Source: Oscillospiraceae bacterium (GTDB lineage Bacteria > Bacillota_A > Clostridia > Oscillospirales > Ruminococcaceae). From it: DNA of 64,000 nucleotides. Position 1 is the stretch's first letter; every line of letters begins with the position of its first letter. Positions 49,888 through 58,795 of the stretch are shown here, one piece after another. The notes beneath the pieces were generated by a model that made no database searches, was not told the DNA's origin, and worked only from the letters and a program-made list of their open reading frames with translations. Made by a program: the position numbers and the translations under genes. Location of the stretch: NCBI GenBank assembly GCA_004558145.1, contig SFDQ01000006.1, positions 54,145 through 118,144 of the forward strand, written 5' to 3'.

Positions 49888-51408
49888 ATGGAACAGCGTT
49901 TCAAAATTTACTTCACCTCCGACACTCACGGCCACATCTTCCCGGTGAACTACGCCGCGAACCGCCCCGAAGCCTCCGGCCTGCTGAACATGGCCGCGCA
50001 AATTGAAAAAGACGGCGACACCCTGGTGCTGGACGGCGGCGACTCGCTGCAGGGCACCCCGCTGGTGCAGTACTATCTGGAGCACCGGGCCCACTGGCCC
50101 CTCCACCCGGTGGCGGCGGCCTTCAACGCCATGGGGCTGGACTACTTCACCCTGGGCAACCACGACTTCAACTTCGGCTACGAGGCGCTGGAAGAGTTCC
50201 TCGGTGCCATGCGCGGCCAGTGCCTGTGCGCCAACGTGCAGGACCTGGGGGGCCGTCTGCCCCTCAAGCCCTGGGCGGTGCGCACCCTGGCCAGCGGCCT
50301 GCGATTGGGCGTCACCGGCATCGTCACCGACTATGTGAACGTGTGGGAGCAGCCTCAGAACCTGGAGCAGCTGCGCATCACCGACGCCTTTGAGGCGGCC
50401 CGCGCCGCCCGGGAGGCGCTGCGCCCGGAGTGCGACGTGTGCGTGTGCATCTACCATGGCGGCTTCGAGGAAGAGCTGGCCACCGGCCGCCTGCTTTCCG
50501 ACAGCGGCGAGAACGTGGCCTGCCGCATCGCCCGGGAACTGGACTTCGACCTGCTGCTCACCGGCCACCAGCACATGGCGGTGGAAGGGGTGCAGCTGGC
50601 GAACACCTGGGCGGTGCAGCCGCCCGCCAACGCGGGGGTCTGCCTGCTGGTGGAAGGCCGCAGGGAAGGGGAGCACACCCAATTTGCCTCCCGCTTCCTC
50701 CCGGCGGGCGAGACCCATTCCGCCCAGCCCTACGAGGCGCTGCTGGCGCTGGAAAAGGCGGTGCAGAACTGGCTGGACGAGCCCATCGGCGCGCTGCAAA
50801 GCCCCATCCCGCCGGAAGAAAAGCTGGACGCCGCTTTGCACGGCAGCCGGGTGGCCGCCCTCTTCAATCAGGTGCAGCTGGATGCCACCGGCGCGGATGT
50901 GTCCTGCACCAGCCTGGGCAACGACCCGGTGGGGCTTGCCTCGCCGGTGACCATGCGGGGCGTGACCGCGGCCTACCTTTTTGCCAACACGCTGGTAACG
51001 CTGGAGGTCACCGAGGAGGTCATCCGCCGGTGCCTGGAGCGGTGCGCCGCCTACTTCGAGCTGGAAAACGGCCAGCCCAAGGTGTCCGCCGCGTTCCTGC
51101 AGCCCAAGGTGGAGCACTATAACTACGATTTCTTTGCCGGGCTGGACTATGCCTTCGACCTGCGCCGCCCGGTGGGCCAGCGGGTGGTGCGCCTTGCCCG
51201 GCTGGACGGCTCGCCGCTGGGGCCGGGGCCGCTGCGCCTTTGCACCAGCAACTACCGCGCCACCGGCACCGGCGGCTACGAAGTGCTGCGGGACTGCCCG
51301 GTGCTCTGGCGGGGCAGCGTGGAGCTGCCGGACATGGTGGCCCGCTACATCCGGGACCACAGCCCGGTTGGCCCGCTGGAAAACGCCCGTTTCCAGGTGA
51401 TCTGGTGA
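49888..51408 (+). CDS. 5'-nucleotidase/UshA-like metallophosphoesterase
   Basis: The 506-residue protein has a calcineurin-like domain (FTSDTHGHIFP at 8–18, LDGGDSLQGTP, LGNHDFNFG, LTGHQH) and a C-terminal 5'-nucleotidase domain (about 290–506). This is the UshA/YfkN two-domain layout. It has no signal peptide, unlike UshA, so it should act in the cytoplasm on imported substrate. Tight linkage to the PhnCEE permeases indicates that the importer brings in a phosphate ester or nucleotide that this enzyme hydrolyses (inference). Confidence 0.9.
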   Translation: MEQRFKIYFTSDTHGHIFPVNYAANRPEASGLLNMAAQIEKDGDTLVLDGGDSLQGTPLVQYYLEHRAHWPLHPVAAAFNAMGLDYFTLGNHDFNFGYEALEEFLGAMRGQCLCANVQDLGGRLPLKPWAVRTLASGLRLGVTGIVTDYVNVWEQPQNLEQLRITDAFEAARAAREALRPECDVCVCIYHGGFEEELATGRLLSDSGENVACRIARELDFDLLLTGHQHMAVEGVQLANTWAVQPPANAGVCLLVEGRREGEHTQFASRFLPAGETHSAQPYEALLALEKAVQNWLDEPIGALQSPIPPEEKLDAALHGSRVAALFNQVQLDATGADVSCTSLGNDPVGLASPVTMRGVTAAYLFANTLVTLEVTEEVIRRCLERCAAYFELENGQPKVSAAFLQPKVEHYNYDFFAGLDYAFDLRRPVGQRVVRLARLDGSPLGPGPLRLCTSNYRATGTGGYEVLRDCPVLWRGSVELPDMVARYIRDHSPVGPLENARFQVIW

Positions 51409-51480
51409 AGCCGGGCTTGACAAACCGCCCGGCTCTGTGGTCTGATGATATAAAAGCAAACTGGAAAAAGGCGGTGAGAT

Positions 51481-52263
51481 ATGGAACGGTTTGAACTGGC
51501 CGAGGCGCTGGTGCGCAAGGCCGGCGCTGCGCTGCGGCAGGCCCGGCTGGAGGCGGACGCGGTGAGCTGCAAGACCGGCCACCAGGACCTGGTCACCGTC
51601 TGGGACCGCAGGACGGAGCAGTTTCTGCGCCAGGACATCCTGAGCGAGTTTTCCTCCGATGCCATCGTGGGCGAGGAATACCCCACAGTGAGCACCGCCG
51701 CGCCCGGAGCCGTGTGGTACATCGACCCCATCGACGGCACCACCAACTTCATCAACCAGCACCGCAACTACGCGGTGTCGGTGGGGTGCTGGCAGGGGGA
51801 CGAACCGCTGTTCGGCCTTGTGCTGGACGTGGAGGCGGACCGGCTCTACCATGCCCGCGCCGGGCAGGGCGCATGGTGCGGCAAAACGCCGCTGGCGGCC
51901 TCACGGCGGAAGAATATTTCGGAGCTGCTGCTCTTCACCCCCGACGTGCTGCGCACCTTTTTGCAGCCCGGCCCCGGCAGGCAGGACCTGCTGCGGCTGG
52001 CGCAGGATGTGCGCGCCGTGCGCAGCATCGGCTCGGTGGCGCTGGAGCTGTGCGCCGTCGCCTGCGGCGAGGCGGACCTGTGCGTTGCCACCCGCTCCTG
52101 CCCCTGGGACCACAACGCCGCCCGCATCATCCTGCAGGAGGCGGGGGGAGCCATCGCCTCGCTGAACGGCGCGCCGCTGCCTCTGAACGAGCCCGGCACC
52201 GTGCTGGCGGCGGGCTCGCCCGAAGCGCTGGACCTGGTGCTGAAGCAGTACAGCATGCAATGA
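51481..52263 (+). CDS. Inositol-monophosphatase-family phosphatase
   Basis: The 260-residue enzyme has the Li+-sensitive phosphatase motifs: GEEYP (about 63–67), D82-PIDGTTNF, and the distal CPWDHNAA. The family hydrolyses inositol-1-P, 3'-phosphoadenosine-5'-phosphate or fructose-1,6-P2. It follows the nucleotidase by 72 bases, which hold a TTGACA but no well-spaced –10 box. It is the second phosphatase tied to this transporter. Confidence 0.92.
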   Translation: MERFELAEALVRKAGAALRQARLEADAVSCKTGHQDLVTVWDRRTEQFLRQDILSEFSSDAIVGEEYPTVSTAAPGAVWYIDPIDGTTNFINQHRNYAVSVGCWQGDEPLFGLVLDVEADRLYHARAGQGAWCGKTPLAASRRKNISELLLFTPDVLRTFLQPGPGRQDLLRLAQDVRAVRSIGSVALELCAVACGEADLCVATRSCPWDHNAARIILQEAGGAIASLNGAPLPLNEPGTVLAAGSPEALDLVLKQYSMQ

Positions 52264-52268
52264 CACAA

Positions 52269-52306
52269 AGGAGCCGATGGGAAGACCCCCATCGGCTCCT
52301 TTTTTG
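52269..52306 (+). terminator. Terminator of the phn-type operon
   Basis: AGGAGCCGATGGG / CCCATCGGCTCCT stem followed by TTTTTTG. Confidence 0.9.
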
Positions 52307-52364
52307 CCGGATGCAAGAAAATACCATCCCGCCGCAGGCGAAAGGCATTGCATCCGCGGCGCGG

Positions 52365-52817
52365 TTATGGTAGGGTAGAACTGACAGGCGGGCGGCGGGC
52401 CAGATGAGCCAGCTTCCTGCGCAGGGTGCGCAGGCCGCTTTGCAGGCTTGTGTAGACCCGGCTGGGATGCACGCCCTCCCGGCGGGCGATCTGCCGGGGC
52501 TTTTCCTCCAGGAAATACCGGGCGTAGACCCGCAGCTTCTGCGCGGCGGGCAGCGCGTGCAGCGCCTCAAAAATCTCCCGCCGCATCATCTTTGCCTCAA
52601 AGGCCTCTTCCGGCGTCTCGGGCCAGAGATGCAGGTCGTTTTCGATGCCGTTCCCATAGTCCAGGGAATACTGGGCCCGATAGCGGTATTTCCGCCGCTG
52701 CCAGGCCGCCTCGGCCCGCTCGAAGGCCCGGATGGCCTCGAACACTTCGTCGGATACCTCCACGAACACATCCGCGGAATAAAGCGTGGGATAAAGCTTG
52801 CGCAGATTCACTTCCAT
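52365..52817 (-). CDS. Sigma-70 region-4-like DNA-binding protein
   Basis: The 150-residue protein begins MEVNLRKLYPTLY; the ATG at 52817 follows GGGAGGG. It has a central acidic/basic helical part with a YRYRAQYSLD motif and a C-terminal region-4-like helix-turn-helix (FLEEKPRQIARREGVHPSRVYTSLQSGLRTLRRKL, about 105–140). It lacks sigma region 2. Such proteins occur in clostridial chromosomes and conjugative elements as accessory regulators. No target is evident. Confidence 0.75.
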   Translation of the reverse strand: MEVNLRKLYPTLYSADVFVEVSDEVFEAIRAFERAEAAWQRRKYRYRAQYSLDYGNGIENDLHLWPETPEEAFEAKMMRREIFEALHALPAAQKLRVYARYFLEEKPRQIARREGVHPSRVYTSLQSGLRTLRRKLAHLARRPPVSSTLP

Positions 52818-52947
52818 AACGACCCTCCCGATGGTCCAGCGTGTGTACAGGGCGGACCGGGAGGAGGGGGGAGAGCGGCAGCGGAAAGGGCGGGCGCCGG
52901 CATCATAGAGACATGTCAACCGGCACGATACTGCCGGTGCAAAAGCC

Positions 52948-52979
52948 GGCGCGGCCCCGCGGGGGCCGGGGCTTTTTTT
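52948..52979 (+). terminator. Orphan plus-strand terminator
   Basis: CGGCCCC-GCG-GGGGCCG stem followed by GGGCTTTTTTT, with no plus-strand gene between the previous terminator (52306) and here. The interval 52818–53152 otherwise shows a small inverted repeat at 52919–52940 and the minus-strand leader of the sigma-like gene. Confidence 0.6.
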
Positions 52980-53152
52980 GGCCGTGCCCCGGCGGCGGGT
53001 CCACAGCGGAACACACCGTCAGCCATGAACGGGCTCCTTTCTCTCAAAAAGCGGCTTCGCACTTTCAGTGTACCGCGCAAAGGCGCGCGACGCAAGGAAT
53101 CATCGTGCCGAAAAAACGGAACGATAAAATACCTTCCGGGAGGTAAAACGGA

Positions 53153-53878
53153 ATGAAATGCTTTCTCACCGGCAACTTCAATAAGGCCAACTCCAACGAG
53201 TTGAACCCCGAAAACGGTCTGGTGGAGCGGCTGCGGGCGGCCCTGCCCAACCCCTGCGAGGCGGTCTATGTCTGCTCCGCGCCCAACAGCCCCTCCCTCA
53301 CCGACCGCTTTGCCAAACAGGCCAAGGCCAGCTTTGAGGCGGCGGGCTTTGCGTTCAGCGGCTTCACCGTGCTGGACCGCCGCAATCAGGACGACACAAA
53401 GGCGCTGGTGCAGAAGGCGGACCTGCTGTTTTTCGCCGGCGGCCACGTGCCCACGCAGAACCGCTTTTTCCAGCAAATCAATCTTCGGGATGCGCTGGAA
53501 GGCTTCGACGGCGTGATCTTGGGCGTCAGTGCCGGGTCCATGAACTGCTCCGAGGTGGTCTATGCGCCGCCGGAACTGAAAGGGGAGGCCCTGGACCCCA
53601 ATTATCCCAAGTACTACGACGGCCTGGGCCTGACCAAGACCATCCTTATCCCCCACTATCAGATTTTGAAGACCGACATCGTGGACGGCCTGCGCCTGAT
53701 GGAGGACATCACCTACCCGGACAGCATGGGCAGAAGGTTCTATGCCATCATAGACGGCAGCTACATCTATCTGGACACCGCCTCCGGCCGGGAAGAGATT
53801 TGCGGCGAGTCCTACATCATCGAGAACGGCGTGCTCACGCCGCTTTCCGTTTCGGGCGAAGTCGTGCCCCTGCACTGA
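53153..53878 (+). CDS. Peptidase E-like (S51 family) serine hydrolase
   Basis: The 241-residue class I glutamine-amidotransferase-fold protein has nucleophile Ser126 in GVSAGSMN and a following histidine (IPHYQ). S51 enzymes such as peptidase E cleave Asp-X dipeptides; relatives act on cyanophycin-derived beta-Asp peptides. FFAGGHVPTQN (oxyanion region) is intact. The ATG follows GGGAGG. It is a single-gene unit between terminators. Confidence 0.88.
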   Translation: MKCFLTGNFNKANSNELNPENGLVERLRAALPNPCEAVYVCSAPNSPSLTDRFAKQAKASFEAAGFAFSGFTVLDRRNQDDTKALVQKADLLFFAGGHVPTQNRFFQQINLRDALEGFDGVILGVSAGSMNCSEVVYAPPELKGEALDPNYPKYYDGLGLTKTILIPHYQILKTDIVDGLRLMEDITYPDSMGRRFYAIIDGSYIYLDTASGREEICGESYIIENGVLTPLSVSGEVVPLH

Positions 53879-53882
53879 GAAC

Positions 53883-53927
53883 AAAAAACGAGCCATCCCA
53901 AAACCGGGATGGCTCGTTTGTGTTTTG
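53883..53927 (+). terminator. Bidirectional terminator
   Basis: AACGAGCCATCCC / GGGATGGCTCGTT stem with T-rich flanks on both strands, between convergent genes. Confidence 0.85.
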
Positions 53928-53928
53928 G

Positions 53929-54657
53929 TCAGTTTTTCTGCGCCCGCACCAGCAGCATCATCGGGCGGCGCAGTTCATCCTTCATGCCGGGAATGTCCAG
54001 CATCTCCCGGGGTGGCATGGCCTCCTCCACGGCGGTGAGCGCAAAGCCCCGCTCCAGCAGGCCGTTCAGTATCTGGGTCAGGGTGTGGTGCTGCTTGGCC
54101 ACGTCGCAGCCAAGGAAATGAGTCTTGCGCTCGCCGGGCCGAAAATAGTCGTCCACCGGCCAGTAGAGCGGCGCGCCGTCGCTGTCATAGACCCAGTCCT
54201 GCCCCACGCCGGCGGTAAAGACCGGGTGTTCGATGTTGAACAAAAAGACCCCGCCCGGCGCGAGGGTGCGGCGCACCTTTTCAAACACTCCGCCTATGTC
54301 CTCAATGTAGTGCAGCGCAAGATTGGAAACAACGCAGTCCCACTCTTCGGCGGGATAGTCGTATTCCTCAATGCCGCACACCCGGTATTCAACGTTCGCC
54401 GCGCCGTTGCGCCGCCGGGCCTCTGCAATCATCTTCTCGCTCAGGTCCAGCCCCAGTACCCGCGCCGCGCCCTGTTCGGCGGCGAACCTGCAGTGCCAGC
54501 CGTAGCCGCAGCCAAGGTCGAGCACGCGTTTGCCCTCCAGCGGCGGAAACAGCGGCCTGAGCTGATGCCACTCACCCGCGGCGGCAAGGCCGCCCTGGCT
54601 GCGGGGCATTTTCGCGTACTCTTCAAAAAAGTGCTCGTTGTCGTATTCGCTGCGCAT
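53929..54657 (-). CDS. Class I SAM-dependent methyltransferase
   Basis: The 242-residue Rossmann methyltransferase has motif I VLDLGCGYGWH (about 47–57), the acidic GLDLSEKM, and DCVVSNLALHYI. It is close to UbiE/Methyltransf_11 small-molecule enzymes. The ATG at 54657 follows AAAGGAG at 7–8 bases. The substrate is unknown. It lies 13 bases after the end of a larger hypothetical gene and may be co-transcribed with it. Confidence 0.88.
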   Translation of the reverse strand: MRSEYDNEHFFEEYAKMPRSQGGLAAAGEWHQLRPLFPPLEGKRVLDLGCGYGWHCRFAAEQGAARVLGLDLSEKMIAEARRRNGAANVEYRVCGIEEYDYPAEEWDCVVSNLALHYIEDIGGVFEKVRRTLAPGGVFLFNIEHPVFTAGVGQDWVYDSDGAPLYWPVDDYFRPGERKTHFLGCDVAKQHHTLTQILNGLLERGFALTAVEEAMPPREMLDIPGMKDELRRPMMLLVRAQKN

Positions 54658-54670
54658 ACATGCGCTCCTT

Positions 54671-56248
54671 TCAATTGGCATGATACACCCTTGTGAGGTG
54701 CTTTTCAAACTGACACACGGCAAGGCAGAGCCCGCCCTCCCGGCCTGGCGTGAAATTCAGGATTTCTCCCGAAAGCCGATGGCGGGAAAGCAGTTCCAGC
54801 CCGGCGGAGTAGCATTCCAGCCACGCCCCGTCGTGGGCCCAGATGCGGTTTTGAGCATCTATCATCACTGTGTAAAAGCTTCGCCCGCACCGCAGTTCCT
54901 TCATCAATCTCAAATCCTTCGGGCTTACGGTCACCAGAATGGAACTGGTCCCCGCGCAGACCAGCAGGCTGCCATCCGGTGAAACAGCCATGGTGTACAG
55001 AGAGGGGAGCTCCAGCCGTCCGGCCGGACGCAGATCACGGGTGAAACGGTGAAGGAAGTCGTGACGGGTCACATTATCGATTTGATACAGATATTCCCCC
55101 GATGTCAGCAGAGGCCCGTAGGAGGGCAGTGACGCAGAGCACACCTCCCGCCCGGCCAGCGTCAGGCCGTGGGCGGTCCATTTGTTTTCCGCCTCACTTA
55201 TCACAATGATCCGGTCCTCCAGCGTCAGAATGCCTTGGATGCGCCCCGACCAGTCCCAAAGGCAGACCCCCTCCGCGCTGTAACGGCGCAGCACCTGCAG
55301 GCGTTTCTCGTCCTGCGGATAGAGCACCACCAGAAAACCGCCGTCCGGCAGGAGAACACAATCGACATCCCGCAGAAGCTGTTCTGCGCCGGCGAGCGTC
55401 AGAGGCAGAGGCAGCCGCCCGGCGGAATCCGCTACGATGCGCACAGTCTCTGGCGGGGAGAGAAGGTGTTTGCCGTCAATAGTCAGCAGCCGCTTGCCGT
55501 CCGTTGCGTAAGAAGGCTCGGCCAGCCCTTCCTCATCCAGCGGCGTCAGTTCCAAACGCCCGTTTTCGTCCCACCGGCCCCATTCGCCGCCGCGGCGCTC
55601 GATCGTCTTAATGGGAGCGAAGGACTCGATTTTAATATACGCCACGGGGCGGAAGATGAGCGCCGGAGAGCCCCAGCGGTCCGTTATTTCCTGCACCAGC
55701 TCCAGCCGGGTCTGGTTCTTGATTTTGGGCGGAAGGGGATGGGCGGCTGCCCATGCCTGCAGCGGGCCTTCGTCCGGCGGCAGAGTTACGGGCGCGGCGA
55801 AGGGAACGTCCCAGCGGACAAAAAGGGGAGCGCCCAGCAAAGCGGAAAGCACCTCCAGCTTATCCTCCTGGGAGGTCTCGGTGAACAGCCGCTTCAAAAG
55901 AGGGGCAAAGCGCACATCCAGACCCAGCCCCGCGCAGAAGGCGCGGGCGTTGCCCGGCACGTTCTCCTCTGAATCAAGCCCGGAGGCATGCCGCGCCACC
56001 CGTTTGCCTGCGGCATACAGCGCCAGCGACAAGGTGTCGCTGTCAAACAGCGACACCGCCAGCACCGTGCAGTCAAGCTGCCTGGAAAGCCGTCTTGCCT
56101 CCTTCTCCAGCGGGTCAAAAAACAGCTCGCCCGGGCAGGCGGTGACAAAGCGATGGGACCAGCAGCCCACGATGGCGTCGGGCAAAGCGGCACGCGCCGC
56201 CTCCTCCGAAGCGCCAAGAATTTGAAGATTGCCCAAGGTGCTGCCCAT
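54671..56248 (-). CDS. Unknown 525-residue protein with propeller-like C-terminal half
   Basis: No signal peptide or membrane segment is seen. The first 200 residues are mixed alpha/beta (LGASEEAARAALPDAIVGCW). From about residue 240 come repeated short strands of the type DGKRLLTIDG, PDGGFLVVLYPQDE, PDGSLLVCAG and QNRIWAHDG, as in NHL/WD-like beta-propellers. I do not recognise the family. The ATG at 56248 follows AAAGGAG. Cytoplasmic propellers like this often occur as stand-alone scaffold or sensor proteins. Confidence 0.72.
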   Translation of the reverse strand: MGSTLGNLQILGASEEAARAALPDAIVGCWSHRFVTACPGELFFDPLEKEARRLSRQLDCTVLAVSLFDSDTLSLALYAAGKRVARHASGLDSEENVPGNARAFCAGLGLDVRFAPLLKRLFTETSQEDKLEVLSALLGAPLFVRWDVPFAAPVTLPPDEGPLQAWAAAHPLPPKIKNQTRLELVQEITDRWGSPALIFRPVAYIKIESFAPIKTIERRGGEWGRWDENGRLELTPLDEEGLAEPSYATDGKRLLTIDGKHLLSPPETVRIVADSAGRLPLPLTLAGAEQLLRDVDCVLLPDGGFLVVLYPQDEKRLQVLRRYSAEGVCLWDWSGRIQGILTLEDRIIVISEAENKWTAHGLTLAGREVCSASLPSYGPLLTSGEYLYQIDNVTRHDFLHRFTRDLRPAGRLELPSLYTMAVSPDGSLLVCAGTSSILVTVSPKDLRLMKELRCGRSFYTVMIDAQNRIWAHDGAWLECYSAGLELLSRHRLSGEILNFTPGREGGLCLAVCQFEKHLTRVYHAN

Positions 56249-56324
56249 GGCGTTCGCTCCTTTCGTCTCCTTTGTCCCCAGTATAGCATAAGTCGGATTT
56301 CCATTCCATGGGGGCTTTAAGGAT

Positions 56325-56372
56325 GCAAAAAACCGCCCTGCCGGGCGAAAGGCTCGGCAGGGCGGCTTTTGT
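56325..56372 (-). terminator. Probable original guaA terminator
   Basis: On the minus strand, AAAGCCGCCCTGCCGAGC / CCCGGCAGGGCGGTTTT is followed by a TTTTTTG run. It lies about 12 bases after the GAG-TGG-GAA-TAA that resembles the guaA 3' end. It is GC-rich like the host chromosome. Confidence 0.75.
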
Positions 56373-56383
56373 TGTTGCTTATT

Positions 56384-56394
56384 ATTCCCACTCG
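56384..56394. repeat. Left attachment-site core
   Basis: ATTCCCACTCG. On the minus strand the sequence reads AGC-GAG-TGG-GAA-TAA, a guaA-like 3' end followed by the old terminator. It marks the switch from GC-rich to AT-rich DNA. Confidence 0.75.
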
Positions 56395-56493
56395 CTCCTG
56401 TCAGAAGTTTTCTAAACAGATTTGCTTATGGAATTTAGCTCAGGGTATTGGCATTCTTCTCATTATTCAAATGGTAGAGGCTATCTGATTTTT

Positions 56494-56513
56494 TGTTGCC
56501 ATGGTGTTGCCAC
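56494..56513. repeat. Arm-type site, left end
   Basis: TGTTGCCATGGTGTTGCCAC, a tandem GTTGCCA pair, 100 bases inside the left core. It has the same orientation and spacing as the pair at the right end. The rest of 56395–56671 shows no gene. Confidence 0.65.
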
Positions 56514-56671
56514 AGAACTTGTATCTCCCTTATTTCCTTTAGCATAATTATAGCATGTCAAAAGTTTCTTAGCAAATGGTTTCAAGTCTATTCACTAAAT
56601 TGCTTCGCTGATGAACTCCTTTAAAAGACCGATATATCAAAGAACAATGACACACAGAACTAGAACGGCAG

Positions 56672-56706
56672 AACAAGGAGGTCCTCCCTGTTCTGCCGTT
56701 CTTTAT
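56672..56706 (-). terminator. Hairpin after the Bce-like permease gene
   Basis: AACGGCAGAACAAGGAGG / CCTCCCTGTTCTGCCGTT stem, 23 bases after the permease stop on the minus strand. The T content behind it is moderate. Confidence 0.65.
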
Positions 56707-56728
56707 TCGTATTGAGCAATGATCCCAA

Positions 56729-58795
56729 TTACCCTATACTGTGAGTTTTCGCAATCACATTTTGGTATCCTTTATAGGTCACATACAAATACCCGGAAAA
56801 GATAAATGCGAAAATGATCATGGCAATCAGAGACACACCATTAAAAACGCTCAGATGGAATTGGTTGAATCGTTCTCCCATCACGCGAATCCCAAATGTG
56901 GAATCCACTATGGCGAGTCCTAAAGGCAATGCAAAGTAAAACAAAATTTGTTGCAGCACCGACCGCCGGATCAAGTTGTCCGGTACACCCATTTTTTGCA
57001 AGGCACGATAGCGACCAATACTCTCACTTGCTTCTGAAAGCTGTTGAATGGCCAATACCGCTACCGACGCAATCAGGAAAATCAGTCCCAGATAGCTACC
57101 GATAAAAATCAAACTGGCAGTTGATCCGTAGATTTCTGCCTGAAACTGATCATTTGTATAGCCATGAATTACCATAGGTTCTGCAATTGCCTGCCCATTA
57201 TAGCTCGGGTTTTTATAATACTCAAGCAGCCTGCTCAGCGCTGCTTTTTGTTCCGCTCTTTCGATCTCGCTTCCGGTGCAGACAAAATTGATCCGCTGTT
57301 CTTCGGGCGCGTCACGGAAATCGGTAAAGCTGTCCGGGACAATCAGATAAAAGTAGCTGACGCTGCTGCCTGTCATGATGTTTTCCACAATGGGAGCATC
57401 GTTTTTGATCCGATAGGACACTCCGGCAAGCTGCACAGTTCCCACATCGCGGATATAATCCGTCAGGACACCGCCATCATCGTAGTTGGACACCACCAAA
57501 ATTTCCCGGTCCGCCAGCAAGATGGGGGCCTCTCCCAGCAAACCTCGGATCTGGTTATATTCCGAAATGGTAAGCACCTTTGTCTTCCCTGCAATGTTTG
57601 AAGCCCCATACACCGATTTCTGAATTTCTTTCTTTTGACGGGCAGACAGATGATCTGCAAGGATCTCGCTCATAGAGGTATCAACCGAGCGACGCGTATA
57701 CAGAGCAAATTGCGTCTTATCGTCAAGAACGATTCCCGCTCCGTTTTGGTTGATCAACGTTCGGAAATCTTTTTCCCGGTCCTCCTGGTTGTAAATGGAA
57801 ACCGTACCAGAAGCATCAAAATTCAGATTTCCATCCAGCATTTTTTCCAAGTTACTGCGGTAGGTAAACATGCTCAGAGAAATGCTGATCGCCAAAAACA
57901 GCAGAAAACTGATCATGGACATCGAAACAAAGTTTGTTACAATTTTATTGTTCAACTGGCGCAAAACAAAGATGTTTAAGCCTTTATAATATACTTTGCG
58001 GTTGCGGCTCATAAAAAACAGCAGTGCTCCCGACAGGCTGTAAACAAACAAAAAGGTTCCCACTGCCCCAATTACGATTGCCGCCAGGAAAAGCGGGTCA
58101 AGAGGATTCATGCCCACCGCCAGTACCAGTGCATAGCCTGATGTCAGGATCAAGGCTGACAGCACCAGGAATCCAACCAGGAGCCTCGGGTTTTTTACTT
58201 GAATCGATTGATTCTTTTTGGCCGCACACAACAGTTCGGACAGCCGATAACGCGAAATCACAATGTGATTGCAGAGCATCACGACCACAAAAACCAGCCC
58301 GAAGCAGAGAACCGTTTTACCAACCGCCTTTGCGGAAAAAACAAGTTGGAACTGTACGATCTCGATATTAAGAAGATAGGATGAGAACAGGGCCATGCCC
58401 TGGGACAAAACAAAGCCTAAAATCAGTCCGGCACCCAGAGCGATAGAGCCAACCAACAGCGTTTCCAGCAGTAAAATTCCGGAAATTCGCAGTTTTGACA
58501 TTCCTAATGTCATATAAATTCCAAACTCCCGCTTACGGCGGCCCACAAGGAAATTATTGGCATAAAGCACCAATCCTGCCACCACAATGGTTACAAAAAC
58601 GGAGAGCAGGGACATGGCAAAATCCATATTGTTCAGAAAGCTCTCAGAGACAGCACTTCCGGTCAGCACATTCTTTTGGGCGTCAATTGAGTTAAACACA
58701 TAGAAGATGCACACCGCTACGGTTAAAGTCAAGAAGTAAATAGCATAATCCTGAATGCTCTTCTTCACATTGCTCACGGAGAGTTTATAAAACAT
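56729..58795 (-). CDS. BceB-type FtsX-family ABC permease
   Basis: The 688-residue permease has ten predicted membrane segments and a large extracellular domain of about 200 residues between helices 7 and 8 (roughly residues 315–520), the signature of BceB/VraG-type peptide-detoxifying transporters. I take the ATG at 58795, 11 bases after GGGAGG; a GTG at 58807 overlaps that ribosome site. It overlaps the ATPase gene by 11 bases. Together they would remove bacitracin-like or lantibiotic peptides from lipid targets and also act as the sensor. Confidence 0.88.
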   Translation of the reverse strand: MFYKLSVSNVKKSIQDYAIYFLTLTVAVCIFYVFNSIDAQKNVLTGSAVSESFLNNMDFAMSLLSVFVTIVVAGLVLYANNFLVGRRKREFGIYMTLGMSKLRISGILLLETLLVGSIALGAGLILGFVLSQGMALFSSYLLNIEIVQFQLVFSAKAVGKTVLCFGLVFVVVMLCNHIVISRYRLSELLCAAKKNQSIQVKNPRLLVGFLVLSALILTSGYALVLAVGMNPLDPLFLAAIVIGAVGTFLFVYSLSGALLFFMSRNRKVYYKGLNIFVLRQLNNKIVTNFVSMSMISFLLFLAISISLSMFTYRSNLEKMLDGNLNFDASGTVSIYNQEDREKDFRTLINQNGAGIVLDDKTQFALYTRRSVDTSMSEILADHLSARQKKEIQKSVYGASNIAGKTKVLTISEYNQIRGLLGEAPILLADREILVVSNYDDGGVLTDYIRDVGTVQLAGVSYRIKNDAPIVENIMTGSSVSYFYLIVPDSFTDFRDAPEEQRINFVCTGSEIERAEQKAALSRLLEYYKNPSYNGQAIAEPMVIHGYTNDQFQAEIYGSTASLIFIGSYLGLIFLIASVAVLAIQQLSEASESIGRYRALQKMGVPDNLIRRSVLQQILFYFALPLGLAIVDSTFGIRVMGERFNQFHLSVFNGVSLIAMIIFAFIFSGYLYVTYKGYQNVIAKTHSIG

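Noticed and set aside
51417..51454. A promoter ahead of the inositol-monophosphatase-like gene
   Set aside because: A good TTGACA is present but the TATAAA lies 26 bases away, and no –10 box occurs at 16–18 bases.
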